Positions 5,294 through 12,148 of a stretch of DNA of 14,620 nt are shown here, piece after piece. Origin of the DNA: JBKHHU01 sp046539045 (lineage in GTDB: Bacteria; Planctomycetota; Phycisphaerae; SM23-33). The stretch is taken from the NCBI GenBank assembly GCA_046539045.1, contig JBKHHU010000072.1:1-14620 (forward strand), written 5' to 3'. The position numbers and the translations under genes are program-made. Every line of letters begins with the position of its first letter. Position 1 is the stretch's first letter. The notes under the pieces are model-generated. The model was not told the origin of the DNA and did not search any database. It saw only the letters and a list, made by a program, of their open reading frames with translations.

Positions 5294-6931
5294 CTACCGG
5301 CGCCTATCCCGCTTCCGGGTGCTGGTCGTAACCGGATCAAGCAGGACCGCATTGCCGAACAGCGCGTTTTTCCGTGCCTCGGTGGTAACGTAGACCTCCT
5401 TGCCCACGGCGATGACGACGGGGTCTTTCACTCCGGCGGCGCGGAGGATCTGCCGCAGCATATCCGCGGCCCCGATTTCGCTTGAGCTGATGCTGACTTC
5501 GCGGGCTGGTCCGACCCCGGCCTGGCGGAACGCGGGCCAGTCTACGACGAGATCGGAGGCAAACTGTTCGAACGTGTCCAGAACCTCGCCCAACGTGCCT
5601 TTCAGGTGCACGTCGGGGAAGGATCTTGTCTCCAACGCGTGCTGTCGTTCCGCGTTGATCGGCACGCGGATTCGCCGGTAGTTCAGCGGCTGTTTTCGCA
5701 GCAGTCTCTGCGCTTCGGTTTCGGCGGTCAGCACCAGTTCGTGGCCGTTGTGGATCAGGAACGTAGCTTTTCCATCGCCGAGCGACCCAGCCACCCGGGC
5801 ATTGACGGCAGCGAAAGGAGCGTTGTTCATCTTGAGCGTGAGCGGGGTCTCCTGGTCGATCCCATGGCCGGCCAGCTGTCGCCAATGCACCGAAATGGTT
5901 ACCCCTTGGACATCCCGCAGGAAACCCACAACGTCCGCCAGCGGTATCTCTTCCAGATTCAGCATCGGCAGGTCGTCGGCCAGACGGCGTTTCAGACGCC
6001 GACCAAGCCATTTGACGACGATCTCTCGCGTGATGTCGAGCTCCTTGAGGAACTCCTGGCCGGATACGACCGGTTTGTCGAACTTACGGAAAGCCGCTTC
6101 CACTGCGGCGGTGTCCCCAACGGCAGTGTCGTCAAGAGGTAACGGGCTTCCCACGACCAGCATATTCCAGTTGGGGGCCAGCTCCTGCGCAACGGGTTGA
6201 GTGCGAGGTCGGGGCATCCCGGGGGTGAACGTCTGGATCATATAACTGCCCATTTCCTGCTGCAGAGCGCTGACAATCGCCTCGGACTGCTCGGAAGCAG
6301 CCGCGGATTTCAGCTCCGGAAGATGCAGCAGTCCGACGACGACGATCCGGTTGGCGCCGTAGCGTCCGAAGTTGACTTCCGGTTGGGTATCGGGCTGCAG
6401 GGTTTCCAGCTCGGCCGGCTCGCCGATGGGTTTTTCGTCCCGGAGGAGCGTTACCGACGCCTTGCCCGATTCAAGCATGGGCTTGATGTTCCGCCACGTG
6501 CTGCTGTCGGGGCGGGTGGTCCAGACGAACCGGAAGACCACGCCGGTCATGGCTTCGCGGCGGTTCTCTTCCCGGTAGGTGGTGTCGATGGCGATGGTGA
6601 CCGGCTCGTGGTCGGGCGCGTCGATGCGGATGGCCTCGGCCTTGGGCTGGGTCGCGAGCCAGTTGACGAGGATGGTGCGTTTCTCGCCGCTGGAGACAAC
6701 GCGGGCTTCGACGATCCGCGGCACGTGCAGCGACTCGGGCGTGGCGGACTCCAGGGCCGCGATGACCTCCGGCGATTCGATCCAGCCTTTCTCGACCGCG
6801 TTGCGGGAGTTGGCCAAGCGTCCGGCGACTTCAGAATCTTTCCCGGCAGCGGCAGCGATTAACCACCATCCGACGATCAGCCCGAGTCCCAAAGCCCCGA
6901 TGGCGACAAACACTCGCGTCGATTGACCCAT
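5294..6931 (-). CDS. Membrane-anchored protein with two STN-like (secretin/TonB short N-terminal) domains
   Basis: 545 residues, with ATG at 6931 preceded by GGGAG eight bases upstream. One N-terminal transmembrane segment (about 8-28) should anchor it with the bulk outside the cytoplasm. Residues about 70-200 hold a beta-rich region of unknown family. Then two segments share the STN pattern of a short beta-alpha-beta unit: about 321-403 (LNLEEIPLADVVGFLRDV, VTISVHW, LTLKMNNAPF, HELVLTA) and about 438-518 (VHLKGTLGEVLDTFEQF, LVVDWPAF, EVSISSSE, ADMLRQILRAAG, KEVYVTT). STN domains occur at the N-terminus of secretins and TonB receptors, but no secretin channel domain follows. The tail is basic (KRDRRR). 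It lies 35 bases downstream of the sugar isomerase on the same strand and may be cotranscribed. Function unknown; an envelope scaffold role is a guess. Confidence 0.7.
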   Translation of the reverse strand: MGQSTRVFVAIGALGLGLIVGWWLIAAAAGKDSEVAGRLANSRNAVEKGWIESPEVIAALESATPESLHVPRIVEARVVSSGEKRTILVNWLATQPKAEAIRIDAPDHEPVTIAIDTTYREENRREAMTGVVFRFVWTTRPDSSTWRNIKPMLESGKASVTLLRDEKPIGEPAELETLQPDTQPEVNFGRYGANRIVVVGLLHLPELKSAAASEQSEAIVSALQQEMGSYMIQTFTPGMPRPRTQPVAQELAPNWNMLVVGSPLPLDDTAVGDTAAVEAAFRKFDKPVVSGQEFLKELDITREIVVKWLGRRLKRRLADDLPMLNLEEIPLADVVGFLRDVQGVTISVHWRQLAGHGIDQETPLTLKMNNAPFAAVNARVAGSLGDGKATFLIHNGHELVLTAETEAQRLLRKQPLNYRRIRVPINAERQHALETRSFPDVHLKGTLGEVLDTFEQFASDLVVDWPAFRQAGVGPAREVSISSSEIGAADMLRQILRAAGVKDPVVIAVGKEVYVTTEARKNALFGNAVLLDPVTTSTRKRDRRR

Positions 6932-6966
6932 AGAGAGTTCTCCCGATGAATTGTCCGCAGGTTCGC

Positions 6967-7791
6967 TTACGTGCAGAAGTCGCGGAGGTAGTCGACGGCT
7001 TCGCGGATGTCCGCGATCTGCTGCTCGCCGCTGATCTCCCGCTCAATCGTCAGCGCGCCTTTGAATCGCATCCCCTTCAGACGCTCGATAATGGCCGGGA
7101 AGTCGACCTTCCCGGTGCCGATCGCACACTGTTCGCCCAGTTGGTCCGGGTCGGTCGGGTAGTACCCGTCTTTGACGTGCACGCCCCGCACCAAGCGGCC
7201 GAACATCTCCAAGGCGTCCAATGGGTTAGCCTTACCGTACAGCAGCAGGTTGGCTGTGTCCAGATTGATGCCGACCCGATCCGAATCCAGCCGCTTGATT
7301 GCTCGCAGGAGCGTGGTGGGGGTTTCCTGTCCGGTCTCGAACCAGAATTCCATGCCGTGACGTTCGCAGGCATCGACCACGCGCTTCAGCGCATCGATGG
7401 TGCCGATGAAGTTCGGGTCGTTGGGGTCTTCCGGGAGGAAGCCGACGTGGGTGCAGATGGCTGGGACGCCCAGGCTCGCGGCGAACTCTGCCCCGGCGAT
7501 CAGCTCGGCAGTGCGTCTCTCGCGGTATGCCGGTGGGACCAGACCGACGGTGCCCGGTCCGTCGACGAAATTCCAGACCCGCGGGCCGGACCAGCCGGTC
7601 CAGAAGCAGCTGATGTCCACCCCGTCGGAGTCTGCGGCAGACCGCAACGCCTCTGCCGTGGCAGGGTTCCACGTGTCCGGCTGCCAGGAACCGACCTGGC
7701 AGGAGGTCAGGCCCAGCGCGCTGACGCGATGGATGGTTTCCGGAACGTCCGGCTGGATGTAACTGAACACGCCGATCTGGATCTTCGACAT
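6967..7791 (-). CDS. Sugar phosphate isomerase/epimerase family protein (xylose isomerase-like TIM barrel)
   Basis: 274 residues. The sequence follows the AP endonuclease 2/xylose isomerase-like TIM-barrel family, which binds divalent metal and interconverts sugars or sugar-like acids in the cytoplasm. Likely metal ligands are E152 (WFETGQET), D178 (INLDTANLL), H205 (GVHVKDG) and E250 (LTIEREIS), in the usual order and strand positions; H115 (CTHVGF) is also typical. The ATG at 7791 has GGGGAG about six bases upstream; an in-frame ATG at 7815 would place that ribosome site inside the gene and is rejected. No sugar transporter or kinase adjoins, so the substrate cannot be named. The last codons end 35 bases before the STN-domain gene. 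No clear promoter was found upstream. Confidence 0.85.
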   Translation of the reverse strand: MSKIQIGVFSYIQPDVPETIHRVSALGLTSCQVGSWQPDTWNPATAEALRSAADSDGVDISCFWTGWSGPRVWNFVDGPGTVGLVPPAYRERRTAELIAGAEFAASLGVPAICTHVGFLPEDPNDPNFIGTIDALKRVVDACERHGMEFWFETGQETPTTLLRAIKRLDSDRVGINLDTANLLLYGKANPLDALEMFGRLVRGVHVKDGYYPTDPDQLGEQCAIGTGKVDFPAIIERLKGMRFKGALTIEREISGEQQIADIREAVDYLRDFCT

Positions 7792-8040
7792 CGTCCTCTC
7801 CCCACTGCGGAACACGGTAGCCCTTCAACCTGCTTCTCGACGACAGGTGCTTACATGATGGCCGGGGGAACGTGTCGACGCAAGCCTCGCCTGGATTTTC
7901 GATAGACCGCCGGCCGGGGAGTGAGACCGGCGGCAGTAGCAAACGTATGCCGGTATTCGCATTCGGCGACGGGGGTTTGCGGTGGCCGGACCACTTGCAT
8001 GTTTCCCGCCTGCTTACCAGAGTCGCCGCCAAGCAAGTCC

Positions 8041-8135
8041 GCCCCGGCAGGGGCGGGAAGATCGTAGCCCCGGGTGACCGCAGGGAACCCGGGGACATGA
8101 AAGGCCTGAAATGATGAAGAGCCCCGGCAGGGGCG
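8041..8135. repeat. Paired GCCCCGGCAGGGGCG palindromes with a central CCCCGGGT hairpin
   Basis: GCCCCGGCAGGGGCG occurs exactly at 8041-8055 and 8121-8135, each a GCCCC/GGGGC stem with a four-base loop. Between them CCCCGGGT (8068-8075) pairs with ACCCGGGG (8087-8094) around 11 bases. Three GC-rich hairpins in 95 bases suggest a REP-like palindromic unit. Confidence 0.65.
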
Positions 8136-8154
8136 AAAGATGAAGGTGCTTTTA

Positions 8155-8304
8155 GCCACAAAACAGCGTGAACGGGGCGAACTTGGGCTTCCGGAATGCG
8201 TTTGAGCCTTTTGAATTTCGTGCTTCGAATTTGTTTCGGATTTCGAAATCCGGATTTCGAATTTACGGATAGTGGCCACGAACAGCACGAACGACGCGAA
8301 CTTG
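8155..8304. repeat. Two diverged copies of a GCCAC...GCGAACTTG repeat around an AT-rich block
   Basis: 8155-8185 and 8275-8304 align over about 30 bases from GCCAC to GCGAACTTG with a few mismatches and a one-base indel. The second copy shows an internal 9-base period (CACGAAC, CACGAAC, CGCGAAC). Between them, 8210-8271 is AT-rich and made of TTTCGAATTT-type words, including the perfect 14-bp palindrome GGATTTCGAAATCC at 8238-8251. Confidence 0.6.
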
Positions 8305-8343
8305 TGTTGGGAAATTGAAAATCGCGACGCGACTCACACACAA

Positions 8344-8435
8344 GTCCCGTAGGGACGCTTGCCAGTAGCCACGCGGCGCTAGCCCGTGGAACAACAAAGA
8401 AATTGCCCGCTCCGGATAGAGATTCCCGTAGGGAC
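8344..8435. repeat. Two TCCCGTAGGGAC palindromes
   Basis: GTCCCGTAGGGAC at 8344-8356 and TTCCCGTAGGGAC at 8423-8435 share 12 bases, each a short stem with a GTA loop. The second is enclosed by GCCCGC (8405-8410) and GCGGGC (8440-8445), which can pair. Similar palindromes are, from memory, frequent in planctomycete and verrucomicrobial intergenic DNA. Confidence 0.55.
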
Positions 8436-8506
8436 AATTGCGGGCAGGCCGGTCGTCGCCTTGTCAGGAACGCATTCGCCGACGCTGAACCACAAAATCA
8501 AGTTTG

Positions 8507-8884
8507 TCACTCATTCCCGGCGTCCAGTTGGTCGATTTTCGCGGCGAGGATGAAGTCGTTGGGGCTCAGCCCGTCGATCTTGTGGGTGTGCAGGTCGATG
8601 CTGACCTTGCCGTAGGTGAAGAAGATTTCCGGGTGATGGTTCTCCTTCTCGGCGATGGCTCCGACTTCGTTGACGAACCGCTGGGCTCCGGCGAAGTCGT
8701 CGAATTTCCAGTCGCGGTGCAGATGGTGCTCATCGACGAGTTCCCATTCGTCGGAGATCTCGCCGTCGAATTTCTTCAGGTCATCGCCCTGGAGCGGGTC
8801 CGTCTCGCCCCGGCACGGGACGCAGCTCTTCAGCGCCAGAACCGAGCCTTTTTGCGTCTTACGTTTCGTGTCTTTGGCGGCCAT
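8507..8884 (-). CDS. phhB: 4a-hydroxytetrahydrobiopterin dehydratase (pterin-4a-carbinolamine dehydratase)
   Basis: 125 residues, ATG at 8884 with AAAGGAG five bases upstream. The enzyme dehydrates 4a-hydroxy-tetrahydropterin, recycling the cofactor after aromatic amino acid hydroxylation; in bacteria lacking such hydroxylases it may act on other pterins. The signature is clear: E82-H... reads N82-H83-H84-P85, then H101 exactly 17 residues after H84 and D110 nine further on, the same spacing as the catalytic His-His...His...Asp of the mammalian enzyme. CVPCRG at 21-26 is a common N-terminal feature of bacterial members. A basic Lys-rich stretch of about 18 residues precedes it. A longer frame reaching 9001 ignores the strong ribosome site. 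It lies 209 bases downstream of rpoN on the same strand, with no phenylalanine hydroxylase gene in the window, so its physiological partner is unknown. Confidence 0.92.
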   Translation of the reverse strand: MAAKDTKRKTQKGSVLALKSCVPCRGETDPLQGDDLKKFDGEISDEWELVDEHHLHRDWKFDDFAGAQRFVNEVGAIAEKENHHPEIFFTYGKVSIDLHTHKIDGLSPNDFILAAKIDQLDAGNE

Positions 8885-9023
8885 AGGGGCTCCTTTCGGC
8901 CGGATAGTTTTCCTCTTTTCGCAGTTTTCCGCAGCCTGTGACAGGTCCGGCGGGCCGAAATTGCGACAAAAACGCCCGCGCCTCTGCGCTATTCTACGCA
9001 CGGCCGGGGCGATAGCGGGAAAT

Positions 9024-9058
9024 TGATCCGATCAGCATACCGACCACGTCGATGGTCG
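9024..9058. repeat. Adjacent palindromes between rpoN and the dehydratase gene
   Basis: TGATCCGATCA (9024-9034) and CGACCA/TGGTCG (9041-9046 with 9053-9058, six-base loop) lie 36 bases past the rpoN stop. Neither is followed by a T-run on the minus strand, so a standard terminator is not supported; they could stabilise an mRNA 3' end or bind a protein. TAGAAT (read on the minus strand, 8996-8991) could be a weak -10 for the dehydratase gene but no -35 pairs with it. Confidence 0.35.
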
Positions 9059-9093
9059 CGGCGGGTACAATTGGGAAGTGCGGCAGGGGACCG

Positions 9094-10584
9094 TCAGTAT
9101 TCCCGGCGTTTGCGTGCGGACGGTATGTCAAGTATATTGCGGTACTTAGCCACAGTCCGGCGGGCGATATCGATCCCGTGTTTCTGGAGTTCCTTCGCGA
9201 GTTTCTCGTCGTTGAGCGGCTTGGACTTGTCTTCGTTGTCGACCACCTCGCGGAGTTTGGCTTTGACCGCGTCCCAGGCCATGTCGTCGCCGTCGGCGGT
9301 TTTTGTCCCACCGGAAAAGAACATCCGCAGCGGGAAGATGCCCTTGGGCGTCTGCACATATTTGCCGGATACTGCACGACTTACGGTGGCTACGTGGACT
9401 TCCACTTTCTCCGCCACATCGGCCATGGGCAACGGTTTGAGCGCTTCGGTGCCGTGTTCGAGAAACTCCCGCTGGACCTTAAACACTTCCTTCACAACGC
9501 GATACACCGTATCCCGCCGCTGCTCGATGGCCCCGATGAGCCAGTCGGCCGAACGAATATTCCGCCGCAGGTACTTGCGGGCTTTGGGGTCTGTGGATCT
9601 CAGCTTGGCGAGCTTCTTGTAAGTGTCGGATATATAGAGGTTTGGCGTGTTGCCGTCGGCCATTCGGACCACGATCTGATCGTCTTCGTCCAACTCGACG
9701 ATGACATCGGGGGAGACGATCGGCACGGATCGCTCGCCGATCAGCAGGCCCGGGCGAGGGTTCAGGCGGGAGAGGTTGTCGATTCCCTGCTTGATTTCCT
9801 CCATGCTCTTGCCGGTCCGCTTGGCGATGCGGGGCAGGCGGTTCATCTCGATGTCGCGAAGGTAGCGGAGCACAAGCTCCATCTCCAGGCCGACTTGCGC
9901 TCCGGAAGCGGCGGCGGCCTGGAGCTGAAGATGCAGGCATTCCTTCAGGTCGCGTGCGGCAATTCCGGTCGGGTCGAGCGTCTGGACGATGCCCAGCGTG
10001 TCCTCCAACTGCTGTTCGGTGGTCTCCAAGTCGCTTCCGGCGGCAAGTTCATCCAGCCGCGTCCTGAGGTAACCGTCGTCCTCCAGGTTGTTTATGATCA
10101 GTTCGCCCAGGCGGCGGGTTTCCTCGTCGACCTCGACAAACCGCCACTGATCCAACAGGTACTCGTTTAGGGTCTGCCCGCGATCGGCGGTGTTGGCCAT
10201 CGCCTCCATCTTGGCGTTGGACGCCTCGACACCGCCCGAAGAGGAAGGCCCGGTCGGGATGGCAGTCTCGTAGAGGTTCTCCTGGCCGAATTCGTCCTCG
10301 TAGTCGCTCAGGCGGCTGAAGTCCTCACTGTTGCCGTGATCGTCGTCGACGACAAGGTCGCGCTCGCCGCGAAGCTCCGGTTCTTCTTCCTGTACCGGTT
10401 CGACAACTTCTTGCTCATCAGGAGTTTCCGACATTTCCAGGACGGGATTGGCTTCCATTTCCTGGTCGATGCGTTCCTGCAACGCCATCATCGGAAGCTG
10501 GAGGATCTCCATGGCCTGGATGATCCGAGGGGCCAGCTTCATCTGCTGGGAAAGCTGCAATTGTTGTGACGTATCCAGCCGCAT
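9094..10584 (-). CDS. rpoN: RNA polymerase sigma-54 factor RpoN
   Basis: 496 residues, a usual length. Sigma-54 directs RNA polymerase to -24/-12 promoters and waits for an AAA+ activator. Region I is the Gln/Leu-rich start (LQLSQQMKLAPRIIQAMEIL, 9-28). Region II (about 50-125) is acidic and variable. The core-binding domain follows, then the HTH (H397-VATVSRA, with Y409-V-Q-T and G415-I-F-P-L-R-M-F-F-S) and the RpoN box A474-R-R-T-V-A-K-Y-R-N, which reads the -24 element. The start is fixed because an in-frame TAG lies four codons upstream; no Shine-Dalgarno sequence precedes it. TAGAAT ends six bases before the ATG, suggesting a leaderless mRNA. The common downstream neighbours hpf and PTS genes are absent; a pterin dehydratase follows instead. 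No enhancer-binding protein is in the window. Confidence 0.96.
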   Translation of the reverse strand: MRLDTSQQLQLSQQMKLAPRIIQAMEILQLPMMALQERIDQEMEANPVLEMSETPDEQEVVEPVQEEEPELRGERDLVVDDDHGNSEDFSRLSDYEDEFGQENLYETAIPTGPSSSGGVEASNAKMEAMANTADRGQTLNEYLLDQWRFVEVDEETRRLGELIINNLEDDGYLRTRLDELAAGSDLETTEQQLEDTLGIVQTLDPTGIAARDLKECLHLQLQAAAASGAQVGLEMELVLRYLRDIEMNRLPRIAKRTGKSMEEIKQGIDNLSRLNPRPGLLIGERSVPIVSPDVIVELDEDDQIVVRMADGNTPNLYISDTYKKLAKLRSTDPKARKYLRRNIRSADWLIGAIEQRRDTVYRVVKEVFKVQREFLEHGTEALKPLPMADVAEKVEVHVATVSRAVSGKYVQTPKGIFPLRMFFSGGTKTADGDDMAWDAVKAKLREVVDNEDKSKPLNDEKLAKELQKHGIDIARRTVAKYRNILDIPSARKRREY

Positions 10585-10590
10585 GACTAC

Positions 10591-10618
10591 ATTCTATTCG
10601 ATCCTGCCGGGCACGCAA
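10591..10618 (-). promoter_or_regulatory. Putative leaderless promoter of rpoN
   Basis: Reading leftward, TTGCGT (10618-10613), 16 bases, TAGAAT (10596-10591), then six bases and the ATG. With standard -10 spacing, +1 falls on or next to the A of ATG. The -10 matches five of six, the -35 only three of six. The absence of a ribosome site supports the reading. A start further upstream cannot be excluded. Confidence 0.45.
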
Positions 10619-10770
10619 TACAGGAACGGTTTTGGTCCGAGAATTGCACTAATTGTCACAGCTTTTTGCATTGGGAACGGCGAGGGAGATGCCTTCGCTC
10701 TACACAGCAACGGCCGGGGCCACAGATTACACGGATTTTCTTGGGCTCACGCCGGACGGGGAAGTCTGCG

Positions 10771-10873
10771 CCGAATCAGCCGATTAACCGATCAACCGAT
10801 TAACCAATTAACCAGTCTGCCAGTCAGCCTGCAGACAATCGGCCAATCACCCAGTCGCCGAGTCACCTAATGA
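10771..10873. repeat. Degenerate 8-bp tandem repeat array (CCGATTAA-type)
   Basis: About twelve units begin with CC at a mostly 8-base period: CCGAATCAG, CCGATTAA, CCGATCAA, CCGATTAA, CCAATTAA, CCAGTCTG, CCAGTCAG, a longer 15-base unit, CCAATCAC, CCAGTCG, CCGAGTCA, CCTAATGA. Period 8 is not a coding period. The array ends only six bases from the PPIase stop codon and lies in its 3' flank. Confidence 0.7.
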
Positions 10874-10878
10874 CACGG

Positions 10879-12144
10879 CTATTTCTTCCAGTAGCGTTTG
10901 ACGGCTTTGTCGAGAGCGAGTTCAACGAACGCATCGGACCGGACGATGGTCGCCTTATCGAACAGGCCGCGAATGTACTCATCGACGAGCTTGTTGTACT
11001 GCTCCATCCGCAGTTCGTCGTAGAGTTCCTTCTGGGCTTCTTCGAATCCGACGACCTTCCCGGGCACCACTTCCAGCGCTTTGACGATATAGAACCCGTC
11101 GTCGGTCTCGATGATGTCGCTGCGTTGGCCTTCGCTCAGCCGGAATGCAGCCGCTTCGACCTTCTCCAGCTTGAAGTTGCCCTTCTGCATGAGCGGCCAG
11201 GTGCCGCCCCGCCTGGCCAGGGGGCCCTTGCTCAGGTCCTTGACGACCTTCTCGAAATCCTTCCCGTCTTTCAGCTCCGCCAGGGCCTGCTCAATCAGCT
11301 TTCTGGCCTTTTTTCGGGCCTCGGCCTGTTCGGCTTTGTCAGGGCGGCGGGACTCGGTAAAGGTCTTCACCGGGGCAGCGATGATCTGCATCTTCACCTT
11401 CTTGCCGATGGTGTATTCCTCATCCCGCCGGTCGAGGTACGCTTCCTCCAGCATCGGACGGTTGATGGTCACTGCCGGCAGGAACTTCTGACGCAGATAT
11501 ATCTGGTTGATCATCGCCCGGCGCTGCTGGTCCATCACTTCTTCCAGGCTGATGCCCTCGGCTTTGAGCTCCTGCTGCAGGCGCGTGAGCGACCCGCCCG
11601 CTTCGGCAACCAGCTGCCGCTTGAACTCCTTCATCTCCTGGTCGATCGCGGCAAGCTCTTCTTCGCTGAGGCGACGTTCGGCTTCGTCCAGCACCAGCAT
11701 CTGCGTGATCTGCCGCCGCGCCTCCTCCACGATCAACTGGGCTGCCTTCCGCCGGAAGCTCTGCTCCGAAACGCCGTTGGGAATCGCCTTCAGCTCAGGC
11801 CCCGCAAGGCGCAGCAGTTCTTCTACGCTGCAGTAGCGGCTGTTGACCTGCAGGTCCGAGGCGCTGATCACCGTGCCGTTGTCCTCTGCCGGGACCGTCA
11901 CAGCCGGAGCGGTGGCCGGTGCGGATTCCGGCTCGGCGGTGTCCGCGGGGGCTTCCGGCGCCGTGGCCGGTTCCTCGTCGGCTTGGACGACCTTTCTGGG
12001 CGGGTCGATGGGCCTTTCGCTGGTGGGCTTGGTCACCGGCACGGTCGGCTCCTGTTCGTCGTTACCGAACAGGCCGTCAAACCATCCGCAACCGGAGAGC
12101 GAAAGCGTCAGAATCAGCATCAGGAGCAGTGCAGTCTTTTGCAT
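10879..12144 (-). CDS. Peptidylprolyl isomerase lipoprotein (parvulin/SurA-PrsA type)
   Basis: 421 residues, ATG at 12144 with GAGGTG five bases upstream. The signal peptide ends in lipobox L16-S-G-C19, so the protein should be lipid-anchored outside the cytoplasm. A Pro/Ala/Glu/Thr-rich linker covers about 25-95. Residues about 130-240 are helical and charged, like the chaperone part of SurA/PrsA. The parvulin domain spans about 250-360 (KMQIIAAP, KDFEKVVKDLS, L309-A-R-R-G-G-T-W, AAFRLSEGQRSDIIETDDGFYIVKA), with an inserted charged helix near 262-285. A helical tail follows. Parvulins catalyse proline cis-trans isomerisation and assist folding of exported proteins. It starts four bases after the mfd stop, its ribosome site partly inside mfd, so the two genes form an operon. 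The parvulin family is clear; SurA-like versus PrsA-like cannot be settled. Confidence 0.9.
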   Translation of the reverse strand: MQKTALLLMLILTLSLSGCGWFDGLFGNDEQEPTVPVTKPTSERPIDPPRKVVQADEEPATAPEAPADTAEPESAPATAPAVTVPAEDNGTVISASDLQVNSRYCSVEELLRLAGPELKAIPNGVSEQSFRRKAAQLIVEEARRQITQMLVLDEAERRLSEEELAAIDQEMKEFKRQLVAEAGGSLTRLQQELKAEGISLEEVMDQQRRAMINQIYLRQKFLPAVTINRPMLEEAYLDRRDEEYTIGKKVKMQIIAAPVKTFTESRRPDKAEQAEARKKARKLIEQALAELKDGKDFEKVVKDLSKGPLARRGGTWPLMQKGNFKLEKVEAAAFRLSEGQRSDIIETDDGFYIVKALEVVPGKVVGFEEAQKELYDELRMEQYNKLVDEYIRGLFDKATIVRSDAFVELALDKAVKRYWKK

Positions 12145-12148
12145 GGTT

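Larger units (their letters stand above)
7792..8506. other. 715-base gene-free region filled with intergenic repeats
   Basis: No frame here has a ribosome site and a protein-like composition; apparent ORFs on both strands translate repeat sequence. From left to right it holds a CCGCCGG/CCGGCGG hairpin (7907-7933), GC-rich CCCCGG palindromes, a pair of GCCAC...GCGAACTTG repeats around an AT-rich TTCGAA block, and two TCCCGTAGGGAC palindromes. GC content drops sharply at 8205-8270. No tRNA, promoter or terminator could be supported. Confidence 0.75.
10585..10878. other. Gene-free gap between the mfd-PPIase operon and rpoN
   Basis: No ORF with a ribosome site. It holds the rpoN promoter candidate at the left, a GCCACAGATTACACGGATTT phrase at 10719-10738 that I recall as a frequent intergenic motif of environmental bacteria, and the 8-base tandem array at the right. 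No T-rich terminator hairpin follows the PPIase stop. Confidence 0.65.

Noticed and set aside
7851..8288. 145-codon minus-strand ORF in the repeat region
   Set aside because: It translates the TTCGAA-type and CCCCGG repeats and lacks a ribosome site.
10707..10724. TGGCCCC...TTGC on the minus strand upstream of rpoN as a sigma-54 autoregulatory promoter
   Set aside because: GG and GC are 11 bases apart instead of the required 10, and it lies about 130 bases from the start codon.
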